DNA from: Proteiniclasticum aestuarii
GTDB taxonomy: Bacteria > Bacillota > Clostridia > Clostridiales > Clostridiaceae
Direction: 5' to 3'
DNA: 64,000 nt
Assembly: GCF_017368455.1 (NCBI RefSeq)
Contig: NZ_JAFNJU010000006.1
Coordinates: 169,043 to 233,042, forward strand
This document shows, piece by piece, positions 1 through 8,661 of the stretch. The position numbers and the translations under genes are program-made. Under the pieces are notes generated by a model that was given only the letters and a program-made list of their open reading frames with translations, did no database searches and was not told the origin of the DNA. Numbering within the stretch: position 1 is the stretch's first letter; each line of letters begins with the position of its first letter.

Positions 1-368
1 TCACCCGTGAAGACGGACTCAAGGACTTTGCGGATATTCTGATCAGCAATCCACAGATTGACGCCGTCTACTCCATGGATGATGAAACCTCCATTGGTGT
101 GCTCCAGGCCATCAGTGAAGCAGGAAGAACCGACATCAAAGTGGTCACCGGTGGTGGCGGCATGCAGGAATACTTCAGAATGATGCCTGAAAATGAAGAC
201 ATCTGGATTCAGTCTGCGCTTTACAGCCCAGCCATGGTCATGGACGCTGTGGATATGGCAGTGGCCATTCTGGACGGAGAGATGGTGGAAGAAGTGAAGA
301 TCATTCCTACCACCATCGTAGACAGAGACAATTATGAGGATTTCCTGGATGAAAATTCACCATACTAG
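1..368 (+). CDS. Sugar ABC transporter substrate-binding protein, C-terminal part
   Basis: The frame is open from the window edge (first full codon at 3) and ends in TAG at 366-368, so only about 120 C-terminal residues are present. The visible part has the last lobe of a type I periplasmic-binding fold: NPQIDAVYSMDDETSIGVLQAI, a GGGGMQEYF turn, and a final strand with a plausible sugar-contacting DRDN. In this family the lipid-anchored receptor captures a sugar outside the cell and hands it to the permease. The ATPase and permease genes follow directly on the same strand, which supports the call. The ligand cannot be read from this fragment; ribose-, inositol- or rhizopine-like receptors all look like this. 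Confidence 0.8.
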   Translation, partial: TREDGLKDFADILISNPQIDAVYSMDDETSIGVLQAISEAGRTDIKVVTGGGGMQEYFRMMPENEDIWIQSALYSPAMVMDAVDMAVAILDGEMVEEVKIIPTTIVDRDNYEDFLDENSPY

Positions 369-402
369 AAGGATTCCTGAAAACAGAATGTGAAGTAAAA
401 TC

Positions 403-433
403 GAAGAGGTTATGGGGTTTCCATAACCTCTTC
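403..433 (+). other. Intercistronic hairpin between receptor and ATPase genes
   Basis: A perfect 13-bp inverted repeat (GAAGAGGTTATGG and its complement) with a 5-nt loop lies between the receptor stop codon and the ATPase start. No long U-tract follows, so it is more likely a transcript-stabilising or partial-attenuation hairpin that raises receptor expression over the transporter subunits than a full terminator. Confidence 0.6.
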
Positions 434-458
434 CTTGAAAGAACGGATGTGATGACAG

Positions 459-1946
459 TTGAAAATCGAAATGCGAAATATATACAAGTCCTTTGGAGAC
501 AATGAAGTGCTGAAAGATGTGAGCTTCCATCTGGAAGGTGGAGAAATTCTGGCCCTCATCGGAGAAAACGGCGCAGGAAAGTCCACGCTCATGAATATTC
601 TGGGCGGGGTGCTTCCGGCAGACAGCGGAAGCATCGTGATCGACGGCAGGGAAGTCTTCTTCCATAAACCGGCGGATTCCCTGGAATCAGGCATCGCCTT
701 CATTCATCAGGAGCTGAATCTCATCAATGACCTGCCGATCTATGAGAACATGTTTCTGGGCAGGGAGCTGAAGAACAGGTATAACCTGCTGGATCTTACT
801 ACCATGGAAAAAGAGACCCAGGAAGTCTTTGACCGAATGAACATCGAGCTGAATCCCAGAACCATGGTGGGGAGCCTGGATGCCTCCTACAAGCAGATTG
901 TGGAGATTGCCAGAGCCATCATGATGAATGCATCCATCATCATCATGGACGAGCCCACCACATCGCTTACGGAAACGGAAATCACCAGAGTCTTTTCCAT
1001 GATGAAGACATTGAAGGAGCATGATGTGGGCATCATCTTCATCTCCCACAAGCTGGGAGAAGTCATGAGCTTCTGTGACCGCTACATGGTCCTTCGGGAT
1101 GGGGCTTTAGTGGGAGAGGGTCAGATTTCTATGGTGAACACCGATGCTCTGGCCAGACTCATGGTGGGCCACGAGGTGAGAACCGAAGCCCTTCAGCGAA
1201 ACATCGAAAAGAGAGAAGAGGTTCTGCGCATCGAAAACTTCTCTAGACCCCATGCCTTCCAGAATGTGTCCTTCACTGCCCATAAAGGGGAGATTCTCGG
1301 TATCACGGGACTTCTGGGGGATGGAAGAAGTGAACTGTTTCTGTCCATCTTCGGCGCCGATGACTATGAGGAAGGAGAAATCTATCTGAACGGAAACAAG
1401 GTGAAGATCCACAGCACCTACGATGCCATGAAAAAAGGCATCGGCTATCTGCCGAGAAACAGGAAGGAGAACGGCATTCTTAAAGACATGGACATCTTCG
1501 ATAACGGCTCCATCGTCACCTGGCCCATCTTTGCCAGAAGGGGCATCATTGATTTCAGAAGACAGGATGAGGAGTTCAGAAAGCAGGTGGATCGTCTGCG
1601 CATCAAGATGGGCAGGATGCAGGATTCCATCAATAGCCTTTCAGGGGGCAATCAGCAGAAGGTGGTCCTGTCCAAATGGCTCACAGCCAATCCGAAGCTT
1701 CTGGTGCTGGATAATCCCACTCAGGGCGTGGATGTGGGCGCCAAAGAGGATATCTACGACATCATCATGGATCTCATTGATGATGATATTGCAGTCATCG
1801 TCCTTTCCAGTGAAGCCCAGGAGATCATCAGGGTCTGTGACAGAGCTCTTGTGATGTACCATGGCCGAATCCAGGGAGAGGTATCCGGAGACGAAATGAA
1901 CGAACATACTATCATGAAGCTTGCCACTGGCGGCACATTGAGCTGA
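459..1946 (+). CDS. Sugar ABC transporter ATP-binding protein (two ATPase domains)
   Basis: A 495-aa protein of the RbsA/MglA type, which energises sugar import at the inner face of the membrane. The N-terminal domain has Walker A GENGAGKST (about residues 35-43) and Walker B IIIMDEPTTSL (about 160). The second domain has the degenerate P-loop typical of the family (GLLGDGRSEL, about 280) and a good signature SGGNQQKVVLSKW (about 395). The length is normal for tandem sugar ATPases. The start is taken as TTG at 459; an in-frame ATG at 471 is an alternative and neither has a strong ribosome binding site. It lies between its receptor and permease partners. Confidence 0.92.
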   Translation: MKIEMRNIYKSFGDNEVLKDVSFHLEGGEILALIGENGAGKSTLMNILGGVLPADSGSIVIDGREVFFHKPADSLESGIAFIHQELNLINDLPIYENMFLGRELKNRYNLLDLTTMEKETQEVFDRMNIELNPRTMVGSLDASYKQIVEIARAIMMNASIIIMDEPTTSLTETEITRVFSMMKTLKEHDVGIIFISHKLGEVMSFCDRYMVLRDGALVGEGQISMVNTDALARLMVGHEVRTEALQRNIEKREEVLRIENFSRPHAFQNVSFTAHKGEILGITGLLGDGRSELFLSIFGADDYEEGEIYLNGNKVKIHSTYDAMKKGIGYLPRNRKENGILKDMDIFDNGSIVTWPIFARRGIIDFRRQDEEFRKQVDRLRIKMGRMQDSINSLSGGNQQKVVLSKWLTANPKLLVLDNPTQGVDVGAKEDIYDIIMDLIDDDIAVIVLSSEAQEIIRVCDRALVMYHGRIQGEVSGDEMNEHTIMKLATGGTLS

Positions 1947-1968
1947 AAAGGGACGGTGTAGTAGGAAT

Positions 1969-3012
1969 ATGAAGAAAGCACAAGAAAAGAGAAGCAGAAA
2001 TCTTCTGACATGGTTTAGAGACAGCTGGAAAGCGAATCCTCTGTTCTCAACGGCTGTGGCGCTGATCATCATGATCATCCTGCAGACCTGGACACTGGGC
2101 TTTGACTATGACTCCTTCGGGGCATGGTTTCTGTCCTGGACCAACAACTGGATCAATATTCTGAGAAACAATGCAGGGGTCGGCATCATCGCCCTTGGCA
2201 TGACTTTCGTCATCATATCGGGGGGGATCGATCTTGCGGTGGGCTCCACACTGGTGGCCACCGGAGCGGTGCTTATGATGCTCATCGACAGCGGTCCCAA
2301 AGGAATCCTTGGCGCCATCGGACTGACCGGAATAGCGGCGTTCATCGCAGCGATTCTTCTGAGTGTCGTCTTCGGAAGCATCCTGGGCGGCCTCATCGGT
2401 CTTCTGGTGACCAAGGGGAAGATTCCGCCCTTCATCGCCACCCTGGGCGCCATGAAAGTCTATCGGAGCGTCACCCAGCACTTCATGCAGGGGTATAATC
2501 CCACCGTGCCAAGACCGTTTCTTCAGATTTCAAGCTTTCGCATCGGCAGTTACATGGTGATGCCCATCCTGTACTGGCTGGTCATTGCAGCGGTGCTCTA
2601 CTATATTTCCAAGCGGACCACCTTCGGTCGTCAGGTCATTGCCGTGGGGTCCAACGAAAGAGCGGCGAAGCTCTCCGGTGTCAACGTGCACAAGGTGAAA
2701 CTGAAGGTCTATGCCCTCATGGGGCTTCTGGTGTCCCTTTCTGCCATCATCCAGGTATCCAGAATCGGTTCCATGGACTTCTCCAATGCGGGAAGCGGAA
2801 ATGAGATGGATGCCATCGCGGCGGCGGTTGTAGGTGGAACCAGCATGAGTGGAGGGAAAGGGCTCATCATCGGAACCGTATTCGGGATGCTGATCATTGC
2901 CGTGATGAATAACCTTCTGAATCTCTTCGGCGTACCACCGTTTTTAAGAGAAGCCTTCAAGGGACTCATCGTGGTGCTGGCGGTGCTGCTGCAGAAGAAG
3001 GAATCCGTTTAG
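1969..3012 (+). CDS. Sugar ABC transporter permease (RbsC-like)
   Basis: A 347-aa hydrophobic protein of the branched-chain/ribose permease family (BPD_transp_2), with roughly eight to ten membrane segments. Family-typical stretches include GGIDLAVGS in the first half and the loop SNERAAKLSGVNVHKVKLKVY, the usual ATPase-contacting region, in the second. It starts 22 bp after the ATPase stop and is clearly part of the same operon. It should form the membrane channel for the receptor and ATPase encoded upstream. The substrate is not determined by the sequence, but the following dehydrogenase and isomerase suggest a cyclitol or an unusual monosaccharide. Confidence 0.92.
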   Translation: MKKAQEKRSRNLLTWFRDSWKANPLFSTAVALIIMIILQTWTLGFDYDSFGAWFLSWTNNWINILRNNAGVGIIALGMTFVIISGGIDLAVGSTLVATGAVLMMLIDSGPKGILGAIGLTGIAAFIAAILLSVVFGSILGGLIGLLVTKGKIPPFIATLGAMKVYRSVTQHFMQGYNPTVPRPFLQISSFRIGSYMVMPILYWLVIAAVLYYISKRTTFGRQVIAVGSNERAAKLSGVNVHKVKLKVYALMGLLVSLSAIIQVSRIGSMDFSNAGSGNEMDAIAAAVVGGTSMSGGKGLIIGTVFGMLIIAVMNNLLNLFGVPPFLREAFKGLIVVLAVLLQKKESV

Positions 3013-3022
3013 GGAAAGATCG

Positions 3023-3054
3023 GGAAGGCCAGAGAAGATGGAGAAAAGCCTTCC
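3023..3054 (+). other. Intercistronic hairpin after the permease gene
   Basis: A 7-bp perfect stem (GGAAGGC and its complement) with an 18-nt loop lies between the permease and the Gfo/Idh dehydrogenase. There is no U-tract, so readthrough into the downstream genes is expected. Confidence 0.35.
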
Positions 3055-3095
3055 AGGAAAGATCAGCTGTGATCCATCAGAAAGAGGTGAAATAA

Positions 3096-4157
3096 ATGGA
3101 TAAAATCAGACTGGGATTTATCGGATGCGGGAAAATAGCCCAGGTCCGGCATATTCCTGAAGCACACAGAAGAGAAGATGTGATTCTGGCGGGATACTTC
3201 AACCGAACGAGAAAGAAAGCGGAAGACATGGCCTCGCAGTACGGGGGGAAGGTCTATGACACCTATCAGGAGATGCTGGAAGATGAGCATATAGATGCAG
3301 TGGTGGTCAGTGTAGCCAACATACTCCATGCGGATGTGACCATCGAAGCGCTGAAGAAAGGAAAACACGTGCTCTGCGAGAAACCCATGGCCATGACCCT
3401 GGAAGAGAGTGAGCTTATGGTGAAGACAGCAGAGGAAGAAGGGAAAGTCCTTGCCATCGGACATAATCAGAGACTGAATAGTGCCCATGAGAGGGCAAGG
3501 GAGCTCATTGAGGAAGGAGCCATCGGGAAGGTGCTCACCTTCCGTACCACCTTCGGACATGGAGGGCCGGAAGAATGGAGCTCCAGTCCAGGAAAGGATG
3601 TATGGTTTTTCTATGAAGATGCAGCAGGTATGGGCGCCATGGCGGACCTTGGCATCCACAAGACTGACCTCATCGAATTTCTCACCGGCCAGAAAGTGGT
3701 GGAAGTCAGTGCCATGATGGGTACCCTGGACAAAAAAGGGTCCAAAGGGAATCTCATATCCGTGGATGACAATGCCATCTGCCTGTTTAAAATGAGCGAA
3801 GGAGCTCTGGGAACCATGACTGTATCCTGGACCTACTATGGACCGGAAGACAACAGTACGGTGATCTATGGAAGTGAGGGCATCCTTTCGGTCTATGAGG
3901 ATCCGGACCATCCGCTGAAGATCGTGAAAAAGAATGGAGAAGTGCTGACCTTTGAGGTGGATGAAATGCAGACCAACGATAATCAGACCAGTTCCGGGGT
4001 CATCGATGTGTTCATCGATGGTATCAGAAGCGGGGAAGATACAATTCTTTCCGGAAAGGTGATACTTTCCGCCATGCGGGCGGTATTCGCCTGCGAGCAG
4101 TCCTTTGATGAAGGAAAAACTGTGAAGATTGAAGAGAATGGAGGGATGAAAGCGTGA
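3096..4157 (+). CDS. Gfo/Idh/MocA-family oxidoreductase
   Basis: A 353-aa NAD(P)-dependent dehydrogenase. The N-terminal Rossmann motif GFIGCGKIAQVRH is at about residue 6, and the family catalytic EKP motif (CEKPMAMT) at about residue 94. The C-terminal half is the alpha/beta substrate domain, with the conserved DLGIHKTDLI helix. Family members oxidise or reduce sugars and cyclitols, for example inositol, 3-keto sugars and glucosides. An AGAGGTGA-like ribosome binding site precedes the ATG, and the end overlaps the next gene by 4 bp. Sitting behind a sugar importer, it probably performs an early step on the imported substrate. The specific substrate is unknown. Confidence 0.88.
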   Translation: MDKIRLGFIGCGKIAQVRHIPEAHRREDVILAGYFNRTRKKAEDMASQYGGKVYDTYQEMLEDEHIDAVVVSVANILHADVTIEALKKGKHVLCEKPMAMTLEESELMVKTAEEEGKVLAIGHNQRLNSAHERARELIEEGAIGKVLTFRTTFGHGGPEEWSSSPGKDVWFFYEDAAGMGAMADLGIHKTDLIEFLTGQKVVEVSAMMGTLDKKGSKGNLISVDDNAICLFKMSEGALGTMTVSWTYYGPEDNSTVIYGSEGILSVYEDPDHPLKIVKKNGEVLTFEVDEMQTNDNQTSSGVIDVFIDGIRSGEDTILSGKVILSAMRAVFACEQSFDEGKTVKIEENGGMKA

Positions 4158-5068
4158 AGCTGGGATTTGTCAGTGCGATTCTACCAGATAAGACCTTTGA
4201 AGAAATGATCGATATAGCCAGCGAGCTAGGCTATGCCTGCGTGGAAGTAGCCTGCTGGCCCGTGGGAAAAGCCGAGAGAAGATATGCCGGGGTGACCCAT
4301 ATCGATGTGGAGCAACTGTCCGATGAAAAAGCGGAACATATCCTTGACTACTGCAGAAACAAGAAGGTGGAGATTTCTTCTCTCGCCTACTATCCCAATC
4401 CCATGGATGGCAATCTGGAGGCCAGAGAAAAAACCATTGCACACCTTAAGAAAGTCATTGAAGCCAGTGCGAAGCTGGGTATAAACATGGTGACCACCTT
4501 CTTAGGTAGGGATCAGGGTAAAACAGTGAAAGAGAATCTGGAACTCTTCAGGGAAATCTGGCCGCCCATCATCGCCCTTGCAGAAGAGAAGAAGGTGAAA
4601 ATCGCCATCGAAAACTGTCCCATGCTCTTTGGGGAGGACCAGTGGCCTGGAGGACAGAACCTGTTCACCTCCCCAAAGATCTGGAGAGAGATCTTCGGCA
4701 TTGCGGACAGTCCGAATCTGGGCATCAACTTTGATCCCAGTCATATGATCTGGCAGATGATGGATTATGTGGAGCCGGTCTATACATTCAAGGACAGGAT
4801 CCTCCATGTGCATTTCAAGGACATCAGGCTGTTTCAGAAGAAACTCGATGAAGTGGGAACCATGGCGTATCCACTGGAGTACATGAGTCCCAAACTTCCC
4901 GGATTCGGGGATGTGGACTGGGGTGCACTTGTTTCAGCGCTGAACGAAATCGGCTATGACGGATATGCCTGCATCGAGATTGAGGACAGAGCATTCGAAG
5001 GAAGCGAAGAGAAGGTCCTGGACAGCCTGAAGATCTCAAAAAGATACATGGAGCAGTTTGTCATCTGA
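4154..5068 (+). CDS. Sugar phosphate isomerase/epimerase (TIM barrel)
   Basis: A 304-aa protein of the xylose-isomerase-like TIM barrel family (AP endonuclease 2 superfamily), which includes IolE, IolH and ketose 3-epimerases. Metal-binding positions expected for the family are seen in KIAIENCP, NFDPSH, HVHFKD and the C-terminal CIEIEDRAFEGS. The GTG start overlaps the TGA of the preceding dehydrogenase (GTGA), showing translational coupling. With the Gfo/Idh enzyme it probably carries out isomerisation or dehydration of the ABC-imported sugar. A hairpin terminator follows, so it closes this operon. Confidence 0.85.
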   Translation: MKLGFVSAILPDKTFEEMIDIASELGYACVEVACWPVGKAERRYAGVTHIDVEQLSDEKAEHILDYCRNKKVEISSLAYYPNPMDGNLEAREKTIAHLKKVIEASAKLGINMVTTFLGRDQGKTVKENLELFREIWPPIIALAEEKKVKIAIENCPMLFGEDQWPGGQNLFTSPKIWREIFGIADSPNLGINFDPSHMIWQMMDYVEPVYTFKDRILHVHFKDIRLFQKKLDEVGTMAYPLEYMSPKLPGFGDVDWGALVSALNEIGYDGYACIEIEDRAFEGSEEKVLDSLKISKRYMEQFVI

Positions 5069-5108
5069 AAATCTGGGAACCATTTGATAATCAATAAAAT
5101 GTAAAAGA

Positions 5109-5152
5109 AAGAGGCTGCACAGATCAGAAAATACCGTGCAGTCTTCTATTTG
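5109..5152 (+). terminator. Rho-independent terminator of the ABC sugar operon
   Basis: GAGGCTGCAC pairs with GTGCAGTCTTC (one G-U pair) around a loop of about 15 nt, followed by a short T-rich stretch. It lies between the isomerase gene and the regulator gene. Confidence 0.6.
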
Positions 5153-5206
5153 ATTTCAGTAAATTTCCTTTGATTCCTTGATTGAAATGGTTTATTGTAT
5201 AAGTAA

Positions 5207-5221
5207 TGAAATTAAATTTCA
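5207..5221. promoter_or_regulatory. Palindromic operator before murR-like gene
   Basis: A perfect 7-1-7 palindrome, TGAAATTAAATTTCA, lies just downstream of a possible -10 (TATAAG, 5198-5203) and 16 bp before the TTG start of the RpiR regulator. The same core, GAAATT-N-AATTTC, recurs before murQ at 6193-6215. This suggests autoregulation by the encoded MurR-like protein. Confidence 0.6.
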
Positions 5222-5237
5222 TCAAGGGAGTGGTATT

Positions 5238-6074
5238 TTGAGTAGTGTTTTTAGAATCAGAGAAGGATTTTCCACTTATACGGAAACAGAAAAGAGACTT
5301 GCAGAATATATTCTGGAGCATAAGGAGGAAGTGGTCAACTACAGTGCACAGGTACTGGGAGAGAAAGTGGATACTTCTGCTGCAGCAGTGGTCCGTTTTG
5401 CGAAAAAGCTTGGATTTAAGGGATATACCGCTCTGAAGGTGGAACTTGCAAGGGATCAGAGCGTGGATCAGGTTGATTTTGATGACATCATCAAAACCGA
5501 GGATAGCGTTTCAGTCATGGTGAGAAAAGCCCAGGCCATGAATATCAAGACCATAGAGCAGACCTATAAACTGATCAATTCAGATATGCTGGAAGAGGCC
5601 ATCGGTAAACTGATAGAAGCGGAAACCATCTATCTTTTTGGAGTAGGAGGATCAGGCATCGTCTGTGATGACCTGGTGAACAAGCTGATCCGTATCAATA
5701 AACGGGTTGTGTTCAATAAAGATCCTCATATCCAGCTGGCGGCAGCTGCTCATATTACAGACCGGGATGTGGCTGTAGGTATCAGCTACAGTGGAAATAC
5801 AAAAGAGGTCAATGCAGCCATGGCTCATGCCGAGCATGTGGGGGCTTATACGGTTGGCGTTACACAGATGTCGAAATCAAAGATGTCAAAAATCTGTGAT
5901 GCGCTGCTTCATGTGCCGACGGAGGAAAAGGAGCTGAGACTCGGTGCAATTCAATCAAGAAACTCCTCGCTGGTCATAACGGATCTTCTCTATTTCGGCA
6001 TCACCAAAGCAAATATCAGTCATGCCAAGGAGAGTCTCAGAAACACCAGAGACATCATCAACGAACTCAGATAA
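5238..6074 (+). CDS. murR: MurR/RpiR-family transcriptional regulator
   Basis: A 278-aa regulator. The N-terminal RpiR helix-turn-helix spans about residues 1-75 (TSAAAVVRFAKKLGFKGYTALK is the recognition region), and a SIS sugar-phosphate-binding domain about 105-250 (YLFGVGGSGIVCDDL, VGISYSGNTKEV). TTG at 5238 is preferred as start because AAGGGAG lies 7 bp before it; upstream in-frame starts lack such a site and would cross the palindromic operator. MurR proteins sense MurNAc-6-phosphate and repress murQ operons. A matching palindrome sits in the murQ promoter, which makes MurR-type control of this cluster likely. The exact effector is inferred. Confidence 0.85.
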   Translation: MSSVFRIREGFSTYTETEKRLAEYILEHKEEVVNYSAQVLGEKVDTSAAAVVRFAKKLGFKGYTALKVELARDQSVDQVDFDDIIKTEDSVSVMVRKAQAMNIKTIEQTYKLINSDMLEEAIGKLIEAETIYLFGVGGSGIVCDDLVNKLIRINKRVVFNKDPHIQLAAAAHITDRDVAVGISYSGNTKEVNAAMAHAEHVGAYTVGVTQMSKSKMSKICDALLHVPTEEKELRLGAIQSRNSSLVITDLLYFGITKANISHAKESLRNTRDIINELR

Positions 6075-6094
6075 CTAAATGAATCAGGTAAATT

Positions 6095-6130
6095 GAAGGG
6101 ATTCTTAAATGGATCCCTTTGCTTTTTCTC
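6095..6130 (+). terminator. Terminator after murR
   Basis: AAGGGAT pairs with ATCCCTT around a 10-nt loop and is followed by TTGCTTTTTCTC. It separates murR from the murQ promoter. Confidence 0.65.
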
Positions 6131-6192
6131 TCATCATCTGTCTGGTCGATATTCATGCTTGCATGTAATTTAATTCTAATTTTTTGTAATTA

Positions 6193-6224
6193 TTATTGAA
6201 ATTTAATTTCAATAAGCATATAAT
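6193..6224 (+). promoter_or_regulatory. murQ promoter with embedded MurR-type operator
   Basis: A -35 TTGAAA (6196-6201) and -10 TATAAT (6219-6224) are separated by exactly 17 bp. A perfect 11-1-11 palindrome at 6193-6215 (arm TTATTGAAATT) covers the -35 and most of the spacer. Binding there should block RNA polymerase. The core matches the palindrome in front of murR. Confidence 0.8.
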
Positions 6225-6256
6225 GGGATTATAAAATCGAAAAGGAGAGTGAAGCC

Positions 6257-7186
6257 GTGATAGACTTAAATCTTCTAGACACAGAAGGTGTCAATGAAAA
6301 TTCCAGAAATATTGACAAGAAGAGTACATTAGAAGTTTTAGAAACCATAAACAGAGAAGACCAGAAAGTAGCTGAAGTAGTTCGTGAAATACTACCGGAC
6401 ATTGAAAAAGCCATAGAAGCGATTTATGAAAAAGTCAGAAATGGTGGTAGAATCATTTATATTGGAGCTGGTACATCAGGAAGACTTGGTGTACTGGATG
6501 CATCAGAATGTCCACCAACCTATGGTGTGGATCCGGGACTTGTGAGAGGGATCATTGCGGGAGGATATAAAGCACTTCACAGCGCAATAGAAGGTGCAGA
6601 AGATGTGAAAGAAGAAGCGGTGAAGGATCTTGAGGACATCGGATTTTCCAATCAGGATGCCCTTGTGGGTCTTGCAGCATCCGGGAGAACACCCTATGTC
6701 ATCAGTGCACTGGAGTATGCCAATAAGCTTGGTGCTGTAACGGCTTCCATCAGCTGCGTGAGGAATGCGGAAGTCTCAAAGACTGCTCAATACCCGATCG
6801 AAGCGATTGTAGGACCTGAAGTGGTAACAGGCTCCACGAGAATGAAAGCAGGAACTGCTCAGAAACTGATTCTCAATATGATATCCACCACAGTCATGAT
6901 CAAACTCGGCAAAGTATATGGGAACCTTATGGTGGACGTCAAGGCAACCAACAGAAAGCTTATGGTCAGAGCGAAAAGAATCATTGAAATGACCACGGAC
7001 CTGCGAGGCAGTGAGGCGGAAGAACTCTTTATAGAGAGCGGATTTTCAGTAAAGACAGCCATCGTCATGAACAAGACGGGGTCAACGAAGGAAGAGGCGG
7101 AAATTCTTCTGGATCTTAATGAGGGAAGAATCTCCAGAGCCATCGAATACACAGAGAAAAGTGAGGAAAAACACTATGAACAATGA
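6257..7186 (+). CDS. murQ: N-acetylmuramic acid 6-phosphate etherase
   Basis: A 309-aa protein with the SIS fold of MurQ, which cleaves the lactyl ether of MurNAc-6-phosphate to give GlcNAc-6-phosphate and D-lactate in the cytoplasm. Diagnostic stretches are YIGAGTSGRLGVLDASECPP (about residues 70-90), VGLAASGRTPYV, and GSTRMKAGTAQKLILN. The length is normal. The GTG start at 6257 has AAAGGAGAG upstream. It is the first gene of the operon behind the palindromic promoter, and its end overlaps the IIA gene by 11 bp. The context of AnmK, MupG and a sugar kinase fits peptidoglycan-sugar recycling. Confidence 0.95.
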   Translation: MIDLNLLDTEGVNENSRNIDKKSTLEVLETINREDQKVAEVVREILPDIEKAIEAIYEKVRNGGRIIYIGAGTSGRLGVLDASECPPTYGVDPGLVRGIIAGGYKALHSAIEGAEDVKEEAVKDLEDIGFSNQDALVGLAASGRTPYVISALEYANKLGAVTASISCVRNAEVSKTAQYPIEAIVGPEVVTGSTRMKAGTAQKLILNMISTTVMIKLGKVYGNLMVDVKATNRKLMVRAKRIIEMTTDLRGSEAEELFIESGFSVKTAIVMNKTGSTKEEAEILLDLNEGRISRAIEYTEKSEEKHYEQ

Positions 7187-7496
7187 AATGGAAATGATCA
7201 TCTTCAACATCATCAATTATGCGGGCACTGCAAAAGGGCTGGCCTATGAAGCTCTGAATGAAGCGGAAAAAGGAAACTTCGATAAAATTCCTGAACTGAT
7301 GAAAGAGGCAGACCAGAATCTGCTGGAAGCCCATAAAGTCCAGACGTCCATCATTCAGGCAGAAGCCAGAGGAGAAAAGCCTGAAGTATCAGTGCTTTTC
7401 GTCCATGCACAGGATCAGCTGATGACAGCCATGGAATCCAAGACACTGATTGAGTCACTGATCAGGATGCATAAGAAGATCGACGGGGTCAAGTAA
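7176..7496 (+). CDS. PTS lactose/cellobiose-family IIA component
   Basis: A 106-aa helical-bundle EIIA that passes phosphate from HPr to the IIB encoded at 9129. The phospho-accepting His and its Asp partner are present in VHAQD, followed by QLMTAMES. The start at 7176 is chosen because GAGGA lies 10 bp before it and the resulting length is typical; an upstream start would add an unrelated N-terminus. It overlaps murQ by 11 bp and shares its TAA with the anmK ATG (TAATG), so translation is tightly coupled. In sequence it is Lac/Chb-like, but the context points to a muro-sugar substrate. Confidence 0.93.
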   Translation: MNNEMEMIIFNIINYAGTAKGLAYEALNEAEKGNFDKIPELMKEADQNLLEAHKVQTSIIQAEARGEKPEVSVLFVHAQDQLMTAMESKTLIESLIRMHKKIDGVK

Positions 7497-8659
7497 TGCT
7501 GGCGATCGGACTGATGTCTGGGACTTCTCTGGACGGAGTGGACACAGCATTGTGTGAGATAAAAGGACAGGGTCTGGATACTGATATCAGACTTCTTGAT
7601 TTCATGACCTATGAGATCGATCCGGATCTGAAGGAAGAAATCAGATGTGTCATCCGAAATGAAGAACCGATAACAGACCTGATAACGTCACTGAATTTCA
7701 GAATCGGGAAGCTGTTTTCCCATGCGGTGAAGGAAATACTGCATAAAAACGGATTAAGTGGGAAAGACCTGGCGTTTATCGCCTCCCATGGTCAGACCAT
7801 TTATCATATTCCGAAGGATACAGACAGGCTTGTCAGAAGTACCCTTCAGATCGGAGAACCCGCCGTCATTGCCTACGACCATGGTGTAGATGTGATCTCG
7901 AATTTCAGAACGATGGATATGGCTGCAGGAGGAGAAGGTGCCCCCTTAGTTCCTCTCAGCGAGTTCATCCTCTATGGAGAGAAAGAGAAGACCATCGCGC
8001 TTCAGAATATCGGTGGGATAGGCAATGTCACTGTGATGCCCAAAGGTCAGAAAGAGGAAGACGTTTTTGCCTTTGATACGGGACCAGGAAATATGGTCAT
8101 TGACGAAGCCATGAAAGTCCTTTATGGCAGAAGCTATGATAAAGGCGGAGAGGTTGCTTTGTCCGGCCAGGTGGATGAGAAGGTGCTGGATTCATTGCTG
8201 ACACACCCCTATCTTGCAATGAACCTGCCTAAGTCCACCGGTAGGGAAGATTTTGGAGAGCTCTATACAAGAGAGATTCTACGTAACTGGAACTGCTTGA
8301 AAAAGGAAGATCTCATCGCAACTCTGACTCTGTTTACAGCAAGAACCATTGCGGACAGCTACAGGAAGTTCATTATGGAAAAATTCGTGCTGGACAAAGT
8401 GATTGTTGGTGGGGGTGGCGCACATAATAAGGCTCTTATTCAGTATCTGAAGGAGCTTCTTCCAGAAGTAGAGGTTTTAACCCAGGATGAGATCGGATTA
8501 TCCAGTGATGCCAAGGAAGCCATAGCTTTTGTCATTCTCGGTAATCAGACCTATCATAGAGCCTATGGTAATATCCTCGGTGCAACAGGGGCCAGGGAAC
8601 AGGTGATTCTCGGCAATATTACTCCGAACCCGACTTCGTTTCGTAGAAAGGATGTGTAG
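7496..8659 (+). CDS. anmK: Anhydro-N-acetylmuramic acid kinase
   Basis: A 387-aa ASKHA-fold kinase. The N-terminus GLMSGTSLDGVDTALCE is the AnmK signature, and the phosphate-binding and catalytic segments FDTGPGNMVIDE and VIVGGGGAHNKALI are intact. The enzyme hydrolyses the 1,6-anhydro bond and phosphorylates anhydroMurNAc to MurNAc-6-phosphate, the substrate of MurQ encoded two genes upstream. The ATG overlaps the IIA stop codon. Its length is close to that of E. coli AnmK. Its presence implies that anhydro-muropeptide products, from lytic transglycosylases or from outside, reach the cytoplasm. Confidence 0.95.
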   Translation: MLAIGLMSGTSLDGVDTALCEIKGQGLDTDIRLLDFMTYEIDPDLKEEIRCVIRNEEPITDLITSLNFRIGKLFSHAVKEILHKNGLSGKDLAFIASHGQTIYHIPKDTDRLVRSTLQIGEPAVIAYDHGVDVISNFRTMDMAAGGEGAPLVPLSEFILYGEKEKTIALQNIGGIGNVTVMPKGQKEEDVFAFDTGPGNMVIDEAMKVLYGRSYDKGGEVALSGQVDEKVLDSLLTHPYLAMNLPKSTGREDFGELYTREILRNWNCLKKEDLIATLTLFTARTIADSYRKFIMEKFVLDKVIVGGGGAHNKALIQYLKELLPEVEVLTQDEIGLSSDAKEAIAFVILGNQTYHRAYGNILGATGAREQVILGNITPNPTSFRRKDV

Positions 8660-8661
8660 TC

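Noticed and set aside
3063..3911. A 282-codon minus-strand frame opposite the Gfo/Idh gene
   Set aside because: A shadow of the dehydrogenase coding strand; no recognisable motif.
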